Made by a program: the position numbers and the translations under genes
The notes under the pieces: model-generated
What the model was told of the DNA's origin: nothing
Seen by the model: only the letters and a program-made list of their open reading frames with translations
The model's database searches: none
Shown: piece by piece, positions 45,372 to 57,717 of the stretch
Position numbering within the stretch: position 1 is the first letter of the stretch
How the letters are laid out: each line of letters starts with the position of its first letter
Assembly (NCBI RefSeq): GCF_003286085.1
Contig: NW_020825322.1
Span: forward strand, 2,046,001 to 2,110,000
DNA length: 64,000 bases
Direction: 5' to 3'
Source: Drosophila persimilis
Lineage: Eukaryota; Arthropoda; Insecta; Diptera; Drosophilidae

Positions 45372-48300
45372 GGTCGAGCACTAGAGAGAGAGAGAGTGAG
45401 AAGGTATTGAGTGGCAGTGTTAGAGTTTCCTCAGTTACACGAAACCTTTCCACCGACGTCTTTTATTATCTGTAAACTATGTTATTCACACTATTCGTAT
45501 CGAAAACCAAGTCGTGTCTTGTGCTTACTGGTGGAAGGAATCCAAGGACGTTCCTAAACCATCGGTGGAAAACGTCTCATGCTGCCAATTCCAGGGAGTG
45601 TACCTATAAGAGCGAGATTGGTTGCAGAGGAGTATGTGTAGGAACAGAGAATGCAAGTAGGTGCCTAAGGGTGAGCTGCAAGTCAAAGTACTTTGTCAGA
45701 ATATTCTCCCTCTGCAGCGCACCATGGCTCGAGCCCAATTAGTCCAAAAGGTGACAAAAGAGTCAGCCCTTCCGGTCAGCGTGACTGTGGGACCGTGTCC
45801 TGTGCCCTGAAAAAAAGAGGTAGCCTCGCAAATATGAAAATTGAAAGCCAGCATTTTTGAGTGCTATGTAAGCCAAAAGGAAAAGGCGAGTCGCTAAGGG
45901 CAGCCTCGAACTTGGCTTACCCTTCAATAATCACTGTCTCCAATATGATCACTCCCTATTCAGAATAGTAGGTATGTACGGCTTCTCTCTAATGAAATAT
46001 TGGGTGGCTGCAGAAAAGCATTCAAGGCTTCACTCCGTCACAGTTTTCCAGCCTCTGGTATGGGATCGAAAAAAAAACTCTCCTACTGTGCGTTTCAAAC
46101 AGTTGGTCAAAATCATTGTGCCCCCTTGCTGGGGTGTACCCTACTTTCGGTGGGTGGCGGATGGAGCTGTGTACCTGTCCTCACATGATGAGAAGAGCTG
46201 AGTGTGCGTGCGGTGGGTATGGAGGAGCTGGAGATGGTGGCTGTTCCAGTGCGAAAAGCAGCGTAAAAAATGCTTAAGCCAAAATGGGATTAGAAACAAC
46301 AGACGGGACAACAGAAGGGACAGCGCCAGAGACACAGAAACAGAGCGAGGAGGAGCTTTGGCCATGGCTTATGTGTGTGTGAGTGTGCCTGCATGTGTGT
46401 GTTGTTGTGGTGTGTTGTTTTTCTCTGAAGTTGCCTTTCCCATCGCCATTGCCATCGCCATCGCCGCTGTTGCTATTGCTTTTTCTGTGCTGCTGCTGTT
46501 GTTATTTGAGTAGCCGCCCAGCTGGCACTCCGAACATACGCACTCTGAAAGCAACAGGAGCAGAAAAGCTGAATGCAGGGATGGGGGAAAGTGGGGAAAG
46601 CACAGCAGCAACAGAGAGAGTGAGAGAGAGAGAGAGAGAGCCAACTCACACCTGTAATTCTAGGCGAATAACGAGTATGCCTGATACCCTGAGTGTCTTA
46701 GTGAGAGGCACGACAAAATTAAAGACAGAAGAGCAGGGAGCCAGCCGCTCTCTCATTATCTATTCTCATTATCTATTCTGGCCAGCTCAGCTTCGATCTC
46801 ATCCGAATATGACATGTTTTTCAAGTAATCGAAATCGAATCATCTCACATTGAAAGACTACATGACGACTGACTGATTCGGATGCCATCTATAGAATCTT
46901 TCGTGTGTAAATTTCAGTCAAAAGTGTATTTAAATTTCGGCGAGCCGCAGCTGGGTTTCTGTGTATTTTTCTGGCTGCTAACAAAATTATTTAGTACACC
47001 GGCGTGGATGTCCGTGGAGCTAAACACAGGGCGGAGTTCGGCGGACAACAGAAAAACAATATCAAGAGGAAAAGGCACAGCAGGAAGGACTGGGGGCTAA
47101 GCACCTGTCCAAGCCGTGACGGGATGGCGGACTGGTCTGGACTGGAGAGGACGGAACGGGACTTTGAGCCGCACCTTTGGCTGCCTGACTTGCAGGTTGC
47201 AGGTTCATCAGGCTTAGGTGTCACAGATAACCGACGGAGTGACTGTGTTGCCGCCTTGGTGCTTCTGCTTTTGCAGCTCTCCATTGTGCCACCTCTGCGT
47301 TGCGTGGGGCATAAAAATCGCATTAAAACTAAAGCAAATGTCGACGCAGGTGGCCCCTCCCGCTGCCACCACCCCCACTGAAAGCCAGCGAAGACCAAAT
47401 CCGTGTTCACACGCACAACAACAACAACAACAACAACACCTCCCCAGTCACTCACCCACTCACCCACTCAGCAAATCCGTAGAGAGAGGAAGGCTAACGG
47501 TGGATTTTTCAGTTTTTTATGGTATCTCTCCCCATCCCTCGCTGTCCCGGTCCCCAAACGCCCACCATGCACAGTGGCTCACATTGGATTTGGCTGCGTT
47601 GATTCAATAAGAACAAGAGCTATACATCGCCCTAAATGTTTATTTAATATTATGCATACACAAATCTCTTACAAGTGTAGATTTTTGGGTCGTGGAGATA
47701 ACCAACCCGGAAGTTGGGTAGAATACCGAAATAAGTATGAACCTAGTAAGGATGTCTAAACTTAACCATATCATCCATTAACCATATTTTGTATATTACA
47801 GATTAAAGACTAGTATACACTGAGGAGGCTACAGCTGCAACAAAAAGTACAGCTCAATGCTTGAGAGATTCAGATAATTCAGATTGTTTAGCTTAGACTT
47901 ATTCTCAATTCATCTCAGTTTTCAAAAGGGGCTCTACTCAGCTTCGTTTGGAAATTCGAATTTCATAAATATGTACATGTATTTTGAAGATCGAATGAGC
48001 TGGGCATTCATTTTTACATATACTCGTATCTGTACTAGAGCTTTGGAGCTCTAAAGAGTGGACCCACTGTGCCCCGTGGTCTGTGTGTGTGTATTTGTTT
48101 GTTTGGCCAGCATTATTGTTTACCTTTTCGACTTTTCCTTTTCGACGCAAAGAGCCGAGCGCCTTTTGATGTGGGCTTATCAGATATCAAAGCGCATAAC
48201 TGATAATGTGGCCTTTGAAGGAGAAGCTCGAACAACAGGTGGTCGAGTGCGGCTCAAAAAAACAAAAAGATGCCAGACCGGAGCGCGGATAGGGGATGCC

Positions 48301-49524
48301 GAATAAAGCCGTAGGTTCACTTTTCACATACTTTCAGGCACCCATACATTCATACATCCATTCAGGACAATTCGCAACTTCCTTGCTAATTAAATCTAAT
48401 CTCAAGAAACACTGGCAATGGCAATGGCAATGGAAGTGGCAGTGGCAGTGGCAGTGGCAGTCAAAGGTGAATCGGGGGGAAGAGATTTGTATCGAACTTG
48501 AATTTTTGTTCTTTTGTCTGGCTTACTTTTGTGGATATTTTACGGTTTCGTTGTGGCCTGGTCTCTGCCCCCATTTATTTTCTCTCTTTCGTTCCTTTTG
48601 CTTTGTCTTTGACCTTGCCTTGCCTGTTTTTTTCGGGCTCCCTTTTCTGATTTGTTTATGTTGATAATGATTCGAATGTTGTGTCGGTGCTGTCGGCCCC
48701 AGGGCTCTTTACCCATGCCTCTTTCGCGTCCCCGGACTCGCATACCCTAAGAGAGGGTACTGTCCCTTTTTTTTAAATGTTCAATCGATTCCACATGGAT
48801 CTTTTCGATACAATATTTCTATTAAAGGGTTGGGGGGATTTCTTGTGGAAACCGTGAACCTATGAATCCCACTGGATGGGATCAGCATATTATCGTCCAA
48901 TCGCTACTGGAAAAATTTCTCGGCAAGGGTATTCCCACCGTCGGCTCCTGAGGTCCACCTCTATTTCGAGTTGTTTATGAGCGCAGGTCTTCGGCTCTCC
49001 TGTGCTTCCTCTCTCTCTGTCCTTCTCTTCCGCTCTGCTCTCCCCGGCTTTTCTCTCATTATCGCGGCCATCTTTCAAGCGCTGCCGGCATATGTTAGTT
49101 GGCATAAACTTGAAAAGCCTCCGCCGGCACACAAGTGTGGCCTACTTTCGGGGGGGGGAGCCGGAGAGGATGAAGGGCTGTCTGCATGTAAACATAAAAT
49201 CAGCTAAAACGTTGCCACACACAGAGAAGGGGAGGGAGAGAGAGAGAGAGAGAGAGAGAGCGGCAGAGGGGCACACAATTTATGCCCCTTTTTGCCGGAG
49301 CCTCAACACGGTCCGTACACCTTGCGGCATTTAATATTTGTGTTTCGCCCAGCACGAGCAGCCACAGCTACAGTCCCGCCCTAGTCGCGGCTTTTCAAAA
49401 AATGTTTTCCACTGCAGCATCCATCCCCTCCCCCTTCTTCCCCTTCCTGAGGCTCCCAGCTCCCTGCTCCCTGCTCCCTGCTCCCTGTCGCCGGCTTACG
49501 GCTTCCTCCCTGCTCTTTCATATA

Positions 49525-49669
49525 CAGTAAAAGCTCTCTGGCCGGACAGCTTCCTAGGGCGTTCCCTTACTCCAGTCCGGATAAGTTTTTCAATCCCAAT
49601 CTCGCCATTTACCCCTCAGCCATCCTTCTCTCAGTCTCTCTCTTAGGCGGAAATCCCACTGGAATACTG
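49525..49669. repeat. Possible pogo-like MITE remnant
   Basis: Starts CAGTAAAAGCTCTCTGGCCG, contains GTCCGGATAAG and ends AATACTG, flanked on both sides by TA. CAGTA...TACTG ends with TA duplication and TCCGG words are typical of pogo/Tigger elements. The terminal match is only five bases, so this is tentative. Confidence 0.25.
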
Positions 49670-52600
49670 TACAGAATAAAATCTTATTATCAAATTCCCC
49701 AGAAAATAATTTCAGGGAAAGGAAATAGTGATTTTGAAACACCCAATGGATATGTTAAAAAATGTGGAATATACTATCCTGCAGACGATATGTTTTCCAT
49801 TGCTCTGCGAGTTCAGATCATCATATCTCAATGCAAGGGATTTGCAAAGGGTATTGTGGCTTTTGGCTGGTGCTTTCAAAAATATCAGTTGTTTTTCTTG
49901 CTGTCATCCCAAGTGTCCGCCTGGAGCGAGTCCTTACTGTACCGCGTTTTTTCGTGCAAATATAATAATGTCAGGTCTGCGTCGACTTGTTTACGCTTTG
50001 GCGAAGGCTTTCGCTAAGGCAATTTATGATTGACCGCATGTCCTGGGGGCCAAGGACCTGGCCGGGCCGCAATTGAAACTTTAGCGCAAGCACGTGCCAA
50101 ACGTTTTCGGCTTTTGGTATGCGACGATTACAACGGGGCTGGTTTCCGCCCCGTGCCCCAGCCCCTCAGCCCGGGGGCCGATTCCACCCCCCCTTCAACG
50201 TCGCCCCAAAGGAGTTCGCTTAGCGGCGAATGGGGGACTGTACTTTGTAATTACGTGCAAGTTAAGGCCGTCGAAAAGTTTTCCCGCCCGCACAGTGCAC
50301 TTGAACCTTGGGGACAGCCTGCCCCTTGGATCTGGATGGCACATGGACGAAAATCTGCCCAATAAAAAGGCTAAAAAGTGTGCACAAAATCGTGTCGTCA
50401 GCGTTTTTGTAGTGTCTGCAACATAAACAATTAATTGGAGTACACATTGTGCGAGGATGTTCAACAAATAAACAAAAAAGGCAAGACGGACGGCCGCAGT
50501 CAATAAGCCGACCATAAAATACCTGATACTCCGATTTATATACATTTGTTTTGGGTTTTTGTTGTTCGATCATCGGGCAGATCTGATTTAATAAGAGTCC
50601 ACCAAGCCACACACAGTCGGATTCGTTGCGACTTCTGGTTTTTACGAATATGAAAAAATCTAAGAGCGAATGTATGTACATTTTGTGGTCGTAAAAACTA
50701 CCTCTTACCCAAAACGAATATCATATTTCCTTGTACTCTATGGATAACGAGTATGAATATAAATAGATATTCATAGCAAGCACATATGAGTGTGTGTGTG
50801 TATGTATAATTCCATTTAATCAAACAACCTGGTCGACAGGTGGGCGTGACGCAACTGCATTGCACTAAATCCGGGCCATAAATTAAGCGTATAATAATTT
50901 TTTAAGGCCACACAAACTGCAACTCTCTCTTTCTCCAAAAAAAAATATTTATATGCACATGTACGTAAATAAATTGTTGCTGGCATTGTGGTTGTGATTG
51001 TTGGCCGTGCAATCAGTTAGATGTTTGTTTAAATTAATTAAATTATCATTATAATTGATTAGCCAGCAGTGGAAATTCGGGGGGAGAATCTAACAAGAGC
51101 CCGAGACCCTGGCCAACCCCACAGAACCTTGGGGCGAATTGAAGGGACAGGGCGTACTTTATTCCAAATGGATTTTGAAGCATCGGATAAACAAAACAAT
51201 AAGTAGAGGATACATATTTCTATAAATCAAAATCTCCCTCTCAATGCCAATGCACATACACCAGAGCGAATAGGGGAAAAGAAATGTACGCACATACGGC
51301 AGCAAGTGCGGGGTGGGGGCAAAGTCTCCGAGTTCGTGGGAGTACCACAACGATTATTTATATATAAATATAAATAAATGTACAAGTATGTGTACGCTGT
51401 ACAGTCATCTGTGTATTCAAAACGCAGCAGGGAGGCAGGACAAGAACAGACACGCACGCACGCAAGACAAGGGCAAGCAATAAGGATAAGAGGCAGCAAG
51501 TACCAAGGACAGACAGGAAAACTGACTGGCTGACTGGCTGACTGGGTGACTGGCTGACTGGGACTCAAATGGAATTTCGTAGACAATATGCAAACATAGG
51601 AGGATAGGATAGGATACTCGTACTAGACATGCTTATATCTCATCTCGATCCCCCACGCGCACACAGTGGAGAGTGGCAGAGAGAGAGAGAATGAATATTG
51701 AGAAATGCGATTTGATTGTATTGCTCGGAAAAAGGAAAAAGTATAGTAGCTTAGCTTTATATCCGATGAAAACCCACAAGGAGCGAGCGAAAATAATAAT
51801 AATAATTATAAACATGAGGCTCCGCTGAATTGCTGCATGGCCAATCGACTTTGTTGGGGATTAGATGCATATCTTGTATGTATAATAGATTGTACTGTGC
51901 AGATATCATTCTTCAAGACTGACTGCCATAGTACCAAGTACTCGACTTTGTTCTCCGCATCCGCGGATAAGCGCAGACTTGCTCAGCTTACTGACAGTGC
52001 GTTAGGGGAGTGTAACACCTCTGCTCTGATTCGCTTTACAAGTTTCCCTTGAGCCACGACCGATGTGGGACTTAGGGGCTTCGGATATCAGGGATCTCCT
52101 CTCTCAAAAGAGATAAAAATTATCCAGCCATGCCCTGGAAGGATTCCAGTTATCAGTGCGCAAGATCGGATATTTATCGATTTATTGAATCTTACTATTT
52201 GGATATTTATCTCCGGAATCACTTATCGTCCGCCACTTCGGTTGATTGATTTCGCTTCCATTTCCAAGATTTGTTTGAACATTTTTCAAGTGCCTCATAC
52301 GAGTATCTGTTGCACGCATTGTGTGTGTGGGTGTGTGTGTGTGTGTGTATCTATGCATACTAGTATGTGCCTGCACAGATAGAACTAACTTCGCTACCTT
52401 CTTGGTTGGTTCTCGGGTCGGTTGGCTACGCTACGCTCCATCACTGGAGACACTGGAGACTGAGAGTGGGGACTGAGAAACGGTACCCCGTTTACACCGT
52501 GTGCCCCATTCTAGCCCGTGTCCAGGCCCAGGCCATCTATCTGCTATCAACGAGTACAATCTGTGGCATATGCAGCAGCGAGCATGTGTGCCACATGGAT

Positions 52601-55600
52601 CTACGTATGCATGTGTGTTTGTGTGTATTGTGTCTATGTATATAGTGGCATGGCATGTATAAAGTGGGCCAGGGTTGTGCATGCTAAAGTCAAAGTGTTC
52701 TGTCCACAAAACTTTGTGCCTGGCAAGAAGGCAGAGAATCGAAATCGGAGTGGCTGGGGCATGTAGATGTGGCTGAATTTATGCGATATATGAAGCATAT
52801 ATCTAGAAGATGGAGCACACCAGCACAGACAGAGAGTCGTAGGAACAGAATAACAGGCAGTCAGACAGACAGACGGACAAACCGACAGATAGACAGGGAG
52901 CAACAAATTGTCATGCAGTGCAATGCAAAAACAATTGCTCGTGGTCGGACATCAACAACATCATCAACAACAACAAAATAGATTGATAAACATAGACAAC
53001 AGACGCCGCTCTTCGTGGCAGGCTACACATTCCAAGAGACAGAGAGACAGGGAGACAGAGAGAGAGTGAGAGACACACACACCCACGCCCACACAGCTGT
53101 TGATGGCTATCCCACTCATTGGTGGCATGATTGTGTGGCATGTTCGGGAGTGGAGGACTAAAGCAGTCAAATAGTTTAGCAAATTGAATTAATAATACTT
53201 ATGGAGACACACAAAGAGAGCGGGAGAGAGCTACAGGAATGTTTGGGGCGGAGGGTTGCGCCTAATTGTAGCAATCATCAAATATTGTTGCATACTCTGA
53301 GACAGATTGGCGCACTTGAATTCCATTCAATTATTCCACTCAGAACTCTCCCAAAGAATGCTCCCCCCACATTGCTCAAGTGATTCATTCGCTTACATTC
53401 ACTATGAATACTCTTGATTGTCACGAATTTGTGACCTGGATTCATTGGATTTCTCATGGATATAGTGGGGAGATTCCCTGTTGGCACTACAATAAAATAC
53501 ACTAAAATCACAGTAAGCTCCCGTTAAGTAATTTATTGTACTTATTGTTTGATTGTAGCTATATTTCTTGATTGAATAGGGTATTGATAACTGAGAGTAT
53601 ATCATCGATTCATAACCTGATTGACTCCTAGTGCCACAAACAACCGAATGACTTCTTTGAGTAGCTACAAAATTTGTTCAATTAATAAATCTGTGCACAA
53701 GAGGCATAAAGCTTGGACTAGCTTTGGCTGATCTGACTGTACTTGTCATATTGAAAGCAAATGCCAACTGTACCTTGGAAACTGAAACATTCTCTCCAGC
53801 TGTGCTGATTTCCATGTACTCGTATTTGTATGCAGATACATACGAACGTATACTCGTGTGTGTTTGGGGTGTTTTTGGGGCATTTACTTAGCTAATTTAA
53901 GGCTTAAAAACCCTTTTGGCCAGCTAGGTGGACGATGAAAGCGGCCAAGAGCCATTTGCCGCATACCTGGCGGGCTGTGTGTCCGCCCAGGCAACTGTGG
54001 CAAATAGTCAAACGCAAACTATTTACCACACATTGAACAACAGTTGCATAACGCTTGAAGTGGAGTGAAGAAAGGAGAAAGGAGAAGGGAAAGACCGCCT
54101 TCTCTACTACACTCTCCTTGTGTCTCTACTTAGGTTCCCGGTTCCGCTCTCAAGGTTGGTCGACCCTATCAGTAACCCCTACCGCTGTCCCATCAGCAAT
54201 CCGCATCAGCACCCGCAGCGAATGCAATTTTAACTATGTCACACACACACACAAACCAGCACAGACAATGCGGAGTGGCACTCCATTAAGCATATAAGTA
54301 CACCTATTAATGGTCAAAAAGGAAGCCAACGAGAGACCGACAACGACAACGAACCAAAATGAGAATGAAAAACGAATTCAGGATGGTCGGATGGTCGGAT
54401 GGTGGGCTGGTGGGCTCTTGGCATGCGAAGGGAGAAAAAGAAGCGAACAATATTACACTTTATACTTTTGCCACATTACAAAATGGCATTTCCTTTGCTT
54501 TCCACACAGGCCAGACGCTGCCACACACAGATACACACGAACACTAGCCAGAGCACACACAGGCGCAAAGGATACATATAATGTAACTCATCTTAAGCAC
54601 ATTAAGAGATGGGCCAGGACCTGAGGGTAGCTAGAGGAGGAGCTGCAGATGGAGACGGAGTCGGAGATGAAGATGGAACAGCACTTGCGGTTGGGCGGGG
54701 GCTTCGGTTCTCTTGGATGGTCGGATGGTTGAGTGAATGGATTAAAAGTCCATCAGAATGTACATAAAAGTCATTGACTTAACAGTACGGGTTCGGATGC
54801 GGATTCGGGTTCGAACTGGGTTTCGGGCCTCGGGCTCGGGCCTCGCCTCAATTGGGCTTTTGGTCCGTAGTGCGTCACCTGAGTGAAAAATCTTGAGCAT
54901 CTTTACTATTTTTGCATGTGTGGCCACACGTAAGTCCCTGTCCCCGTCCCCGTACCCGTCCCTGTCCCTATCCCTGTGTGGTAGTGTGCCATGCCATGTG
55001 CCCGTGCCCGTGCCCGTGCTGCCATGTGACTGCGTCGGCTGGTTGGTTTCACATGCCGCACGACAACACTGGCGCTCGCGTGTGAAATTAAATTGTTTGT
55101 TGGTTCGCGGAAAATGAAAATAAAGTTGTTTGCTGTTGTTGTTCTCTCTGGTGTTGCTGGGCCTTGACACGGGGGGGGGGGGGCATTGTTGCTGGGCTCC
55201 CATGCTCCCAGGCCCCCGTGATGATATGTCACCTGCCCACGGCTCTACACATCCCTGCTGCCAGCTGCCTGCTGGCTGCTGCCTGCTGTCTGCTGTCAGC
55301 TGCCTGCTGCGGATGAGGTTTGTCTCATATACCAATCAAATTTTGCGGTCATATGACTAGCTTATGTTCGTGGACGGGGCAAAACGATGATTAAGCGAGA
55401 TTAAATCGGTTAGTGAAAGAAGAAGCACCAGAGGAAATTCGGGCTAGAGGAAAATCGAAAAGTGGGTTTCGATCGCGTTACAGATTTAGGTTAAGTCGAG
55501 GGGAAAGTAGTCAAAAAAAGGCGAACGACATCAGCTTTGGGCTATTCCTGAAATATGAATAGTACTTTAGTTATGTTTGACTGTGATTTCAGTTGATAGA

Positions 55601-56442
55601 TGAAGAGTTTTCCTTGCTGAAAGTTCAAAAGGGCCTCTTAAATGTTGTGGGAAATAGTTTTCGACTTATCCTGAGATATCATTTGAATGCTTAGGGCTCT
55701 TAGAAACGCCGCAAGTCTGACTAAGCCCCTTGTGCTGTGCGACTGGCTCTAAGTCTAATCAAACCCTGTTCTGTGCTGGCTGGGAACATCATCAATTTGA
55801 ATTATCACCTGACCCATCCATTCATCGACTGGTGGCTATTAATCCTCACGGGGCCCACCGGCGTTTATCATTTTACCGGCCGTGAAACGTGGCTTTTGTA
55901 ATGAGCCGAGCATGATGCTGAACGAATGCTGTTGAATACTGCGTGGAATACCATGCCCGGAGCCTCTGAATATGCAAACTTGTTACCGTCATTCAATTTG
56001 CTCCGTCACTGCCACAGCCACTCCCACTCGTACTCGCACAGCCATTGCCCACGGCCCAATCGCCATTGCCCTGAGGCCCCACCTGTCGTCCACACGCCTA
56101 AAATTCCCTGTTGCCGGGCCCTGTTCCGCTTCACGGACCTGCTCATCCTTGGGTCCTTCACTATTATGGAGTGTATAATAATTATGCTGCGGTTTCGTTT
56201 TTGGTTTTTCCGGCAGCGGGCACTCGTCTGCGGTGTCCAGGGTATTGTCTACATGGTTCCAGGGACGCGAACACAGCCATTGGCAGCACCGCATGGACAC
56301 TCATCCATCATTGCGCAAACGCATTTTGCAAACATATTAGTGTATTGGCCGTTCTTGTTATTGGGGGGGCCGTTGCCCCCCTTTCGGATCAAGGACAAAA
56401 AACCTCAACATCATTGAACGCGCGCCCCCTCCGCCCCCGCAG

Positions 56443-56551
56443 GCTTGTGCGATTGGATGCAATGGGATGGGTCTCCAGCTCCCGGTTTTGACAGAAGCTC
56501 CTCCCCCGGACCCTCCACCATCCAGCGATCCAAGTCGCGCAAATACGAAAT
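56443..56551 (+). CDS. Probable K2P channel exon 6 (cytosolic tail)
   Basis: Acceptor with a strong C-rich tract (CCCCCTCCGCCCCCGCAG). The exon starts GC, completing the phase-1 Gly codon left by the donor at 21730. It reads LCDWMQWDGSPAPGFDRSSS, then PGPSTIQRSKSRKYE: a Ser/Pro/Arg-rich tail similar in style to the exon 5 extension. The proposed end is GAAAT|GTATTT at 56552, a weak donor, leaving phase 2, which fits the exon at 63948 (AT|T, Ile). If this donor is not used, the frame goes on to a stop at 56697-56699. Intron 5 would be 34.7 kb. The two matching phases and the acceptor are the evidence; no transcript was available. Confidence 0.6.
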
Positions 56552-57607
56552 GTATTTACATTGCAATTCATTGAAGGCGCCATTCAATAATAACTTAACT
56601 GCAATTGTATTTGTTCACACACATGCACGTACAATGTATCCACCAGTGCGTGTGTGTATGCATACCATGGCAATGCCAAAAGCGGCACAGTGTCATTAGA
56701 CATTTGTTTTGCGGGCAACAGGAGCCGCACTAGCTGGCCGAAACGAAGCCAGAGCCAGCGCCAGATCCAGAACCAGGGTCCAAGCCGAATTCCATGGCCA
56801 TGGTGCCAGAGTTGCCATGTCATCGAATTTTCCGCATTTATGAGCGCCCATCGGCGGAATGTATGCTATTTGCTGGTGGTGACTGGTGGACTGGCGGACG
56901 GGCAAACGGTTTGAATACTTACGGCGATTGGTGGGGGTCTGTTATTACGTGGGCCCAAATGTTGCACTCGAGTTATTACCCTATTCAACGTGCATACAAA
57001 GGGGAGGCCACAGGGCAGAGCCCCACGAATTCACCGCTAATTCAACCCGTGGAAGGGGGAAATCGTCAGCACATTTGCGAGGAAATATTGATTCCATTGA
57101 TGATCAATCTGTCATCGGGGCTTAGCTGTCACCAAGTCTTTGCCGTGGGGATTAATATTAAAAGCCTCTAACTTCTTCATAGTAGACTTCCATGCTTTCC
57201 TGGCAAACCATGAACTCTGCCAAAAACGTTTCTTTTAATCCCTTTTTGAGATATCCATGTCCAACTGATGTCTCCAAAAATCTCTTTATCCAACCTATCG
57301 TACAAACATGTGAATATACTCGTATGTATGTATGTGTGTATTTATGTCATAACGAAATCGTTATACACATTTCTATTGTCCTCCCACTGGCATCCACTGG
57401 CCCTTGTCAGACCCATTCTCAAGCACACCTCAAATGTAGCCAAATAACTTTTAAGAACAATTCAAGTGACTCTCCATGTGACATTCTGCTTCTCTATATA
57501 GTCCTCCTACTGGAGCACGGGCTGGCACCCACATGCCAGTCATAATTGCACCATCTAACCGCACAACTTTTGTTTAATAGACCCAATCACATATTCCACT
57601 CCCGCAG

Positions 57608-57717
57608 CATCTGACACTCCGCAGAGCCCACCACTGAGGGCCGCCTCTCGCATGAGGTGGCTGTGGCGGAGGGACCGCAGCGCACACTTAACTCAAGTTT
57701 CATTCAATTATTGTTAA
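57608..57717 (+). CDS. Possible alternative terminal exon of the channel
   Basis: Acceptor ATTCCACTCCCGCAG at 57607. Only one frame is open beyond the start: it reads SDTPQSPPLRAASRMRWLWR and ends QVSFNYC at a TAA (57715-57717). It needs a phase-1 donor, so it could join exon 5 at 21730 (GCA, Ala) but not the proposed end of exon 6. It would then be an alternative to exon 6. The GC-rich coding look is suggestive; the exon may be a chance acceptor. Confidence 0.3.

Larger units (their letters stand above)
41508..56442. other. Intron 5, 3' part
   Basis: About 15 kb ending at the exon 6 acceptor. Contains CAG repeats (42228-42252), a degenerate dispersed repeat (44343-44886), a minus-strand exon-like frame (44949-45371), GA repeats (46619-46641 and 49223-49261), ACA repeats (47415-47438), GGCAAT/GGCAGT hexamers (48412-48462), CTCCCTG heptamers (49460-49490), GACTGGCT octamers (51523-51561), GT repeats (52329-52350) and a run of 13 G at about 55171. 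No gene recognised besides the minus-strand candidate. Confidence 0.5.

Noticed and set aside
54742-55335. 197-codon minus-strand frame
   Set aside because: Built on GGGCAC/GGGACG hexamer repeats giving Gly-Thr and Arg-Asp runs.
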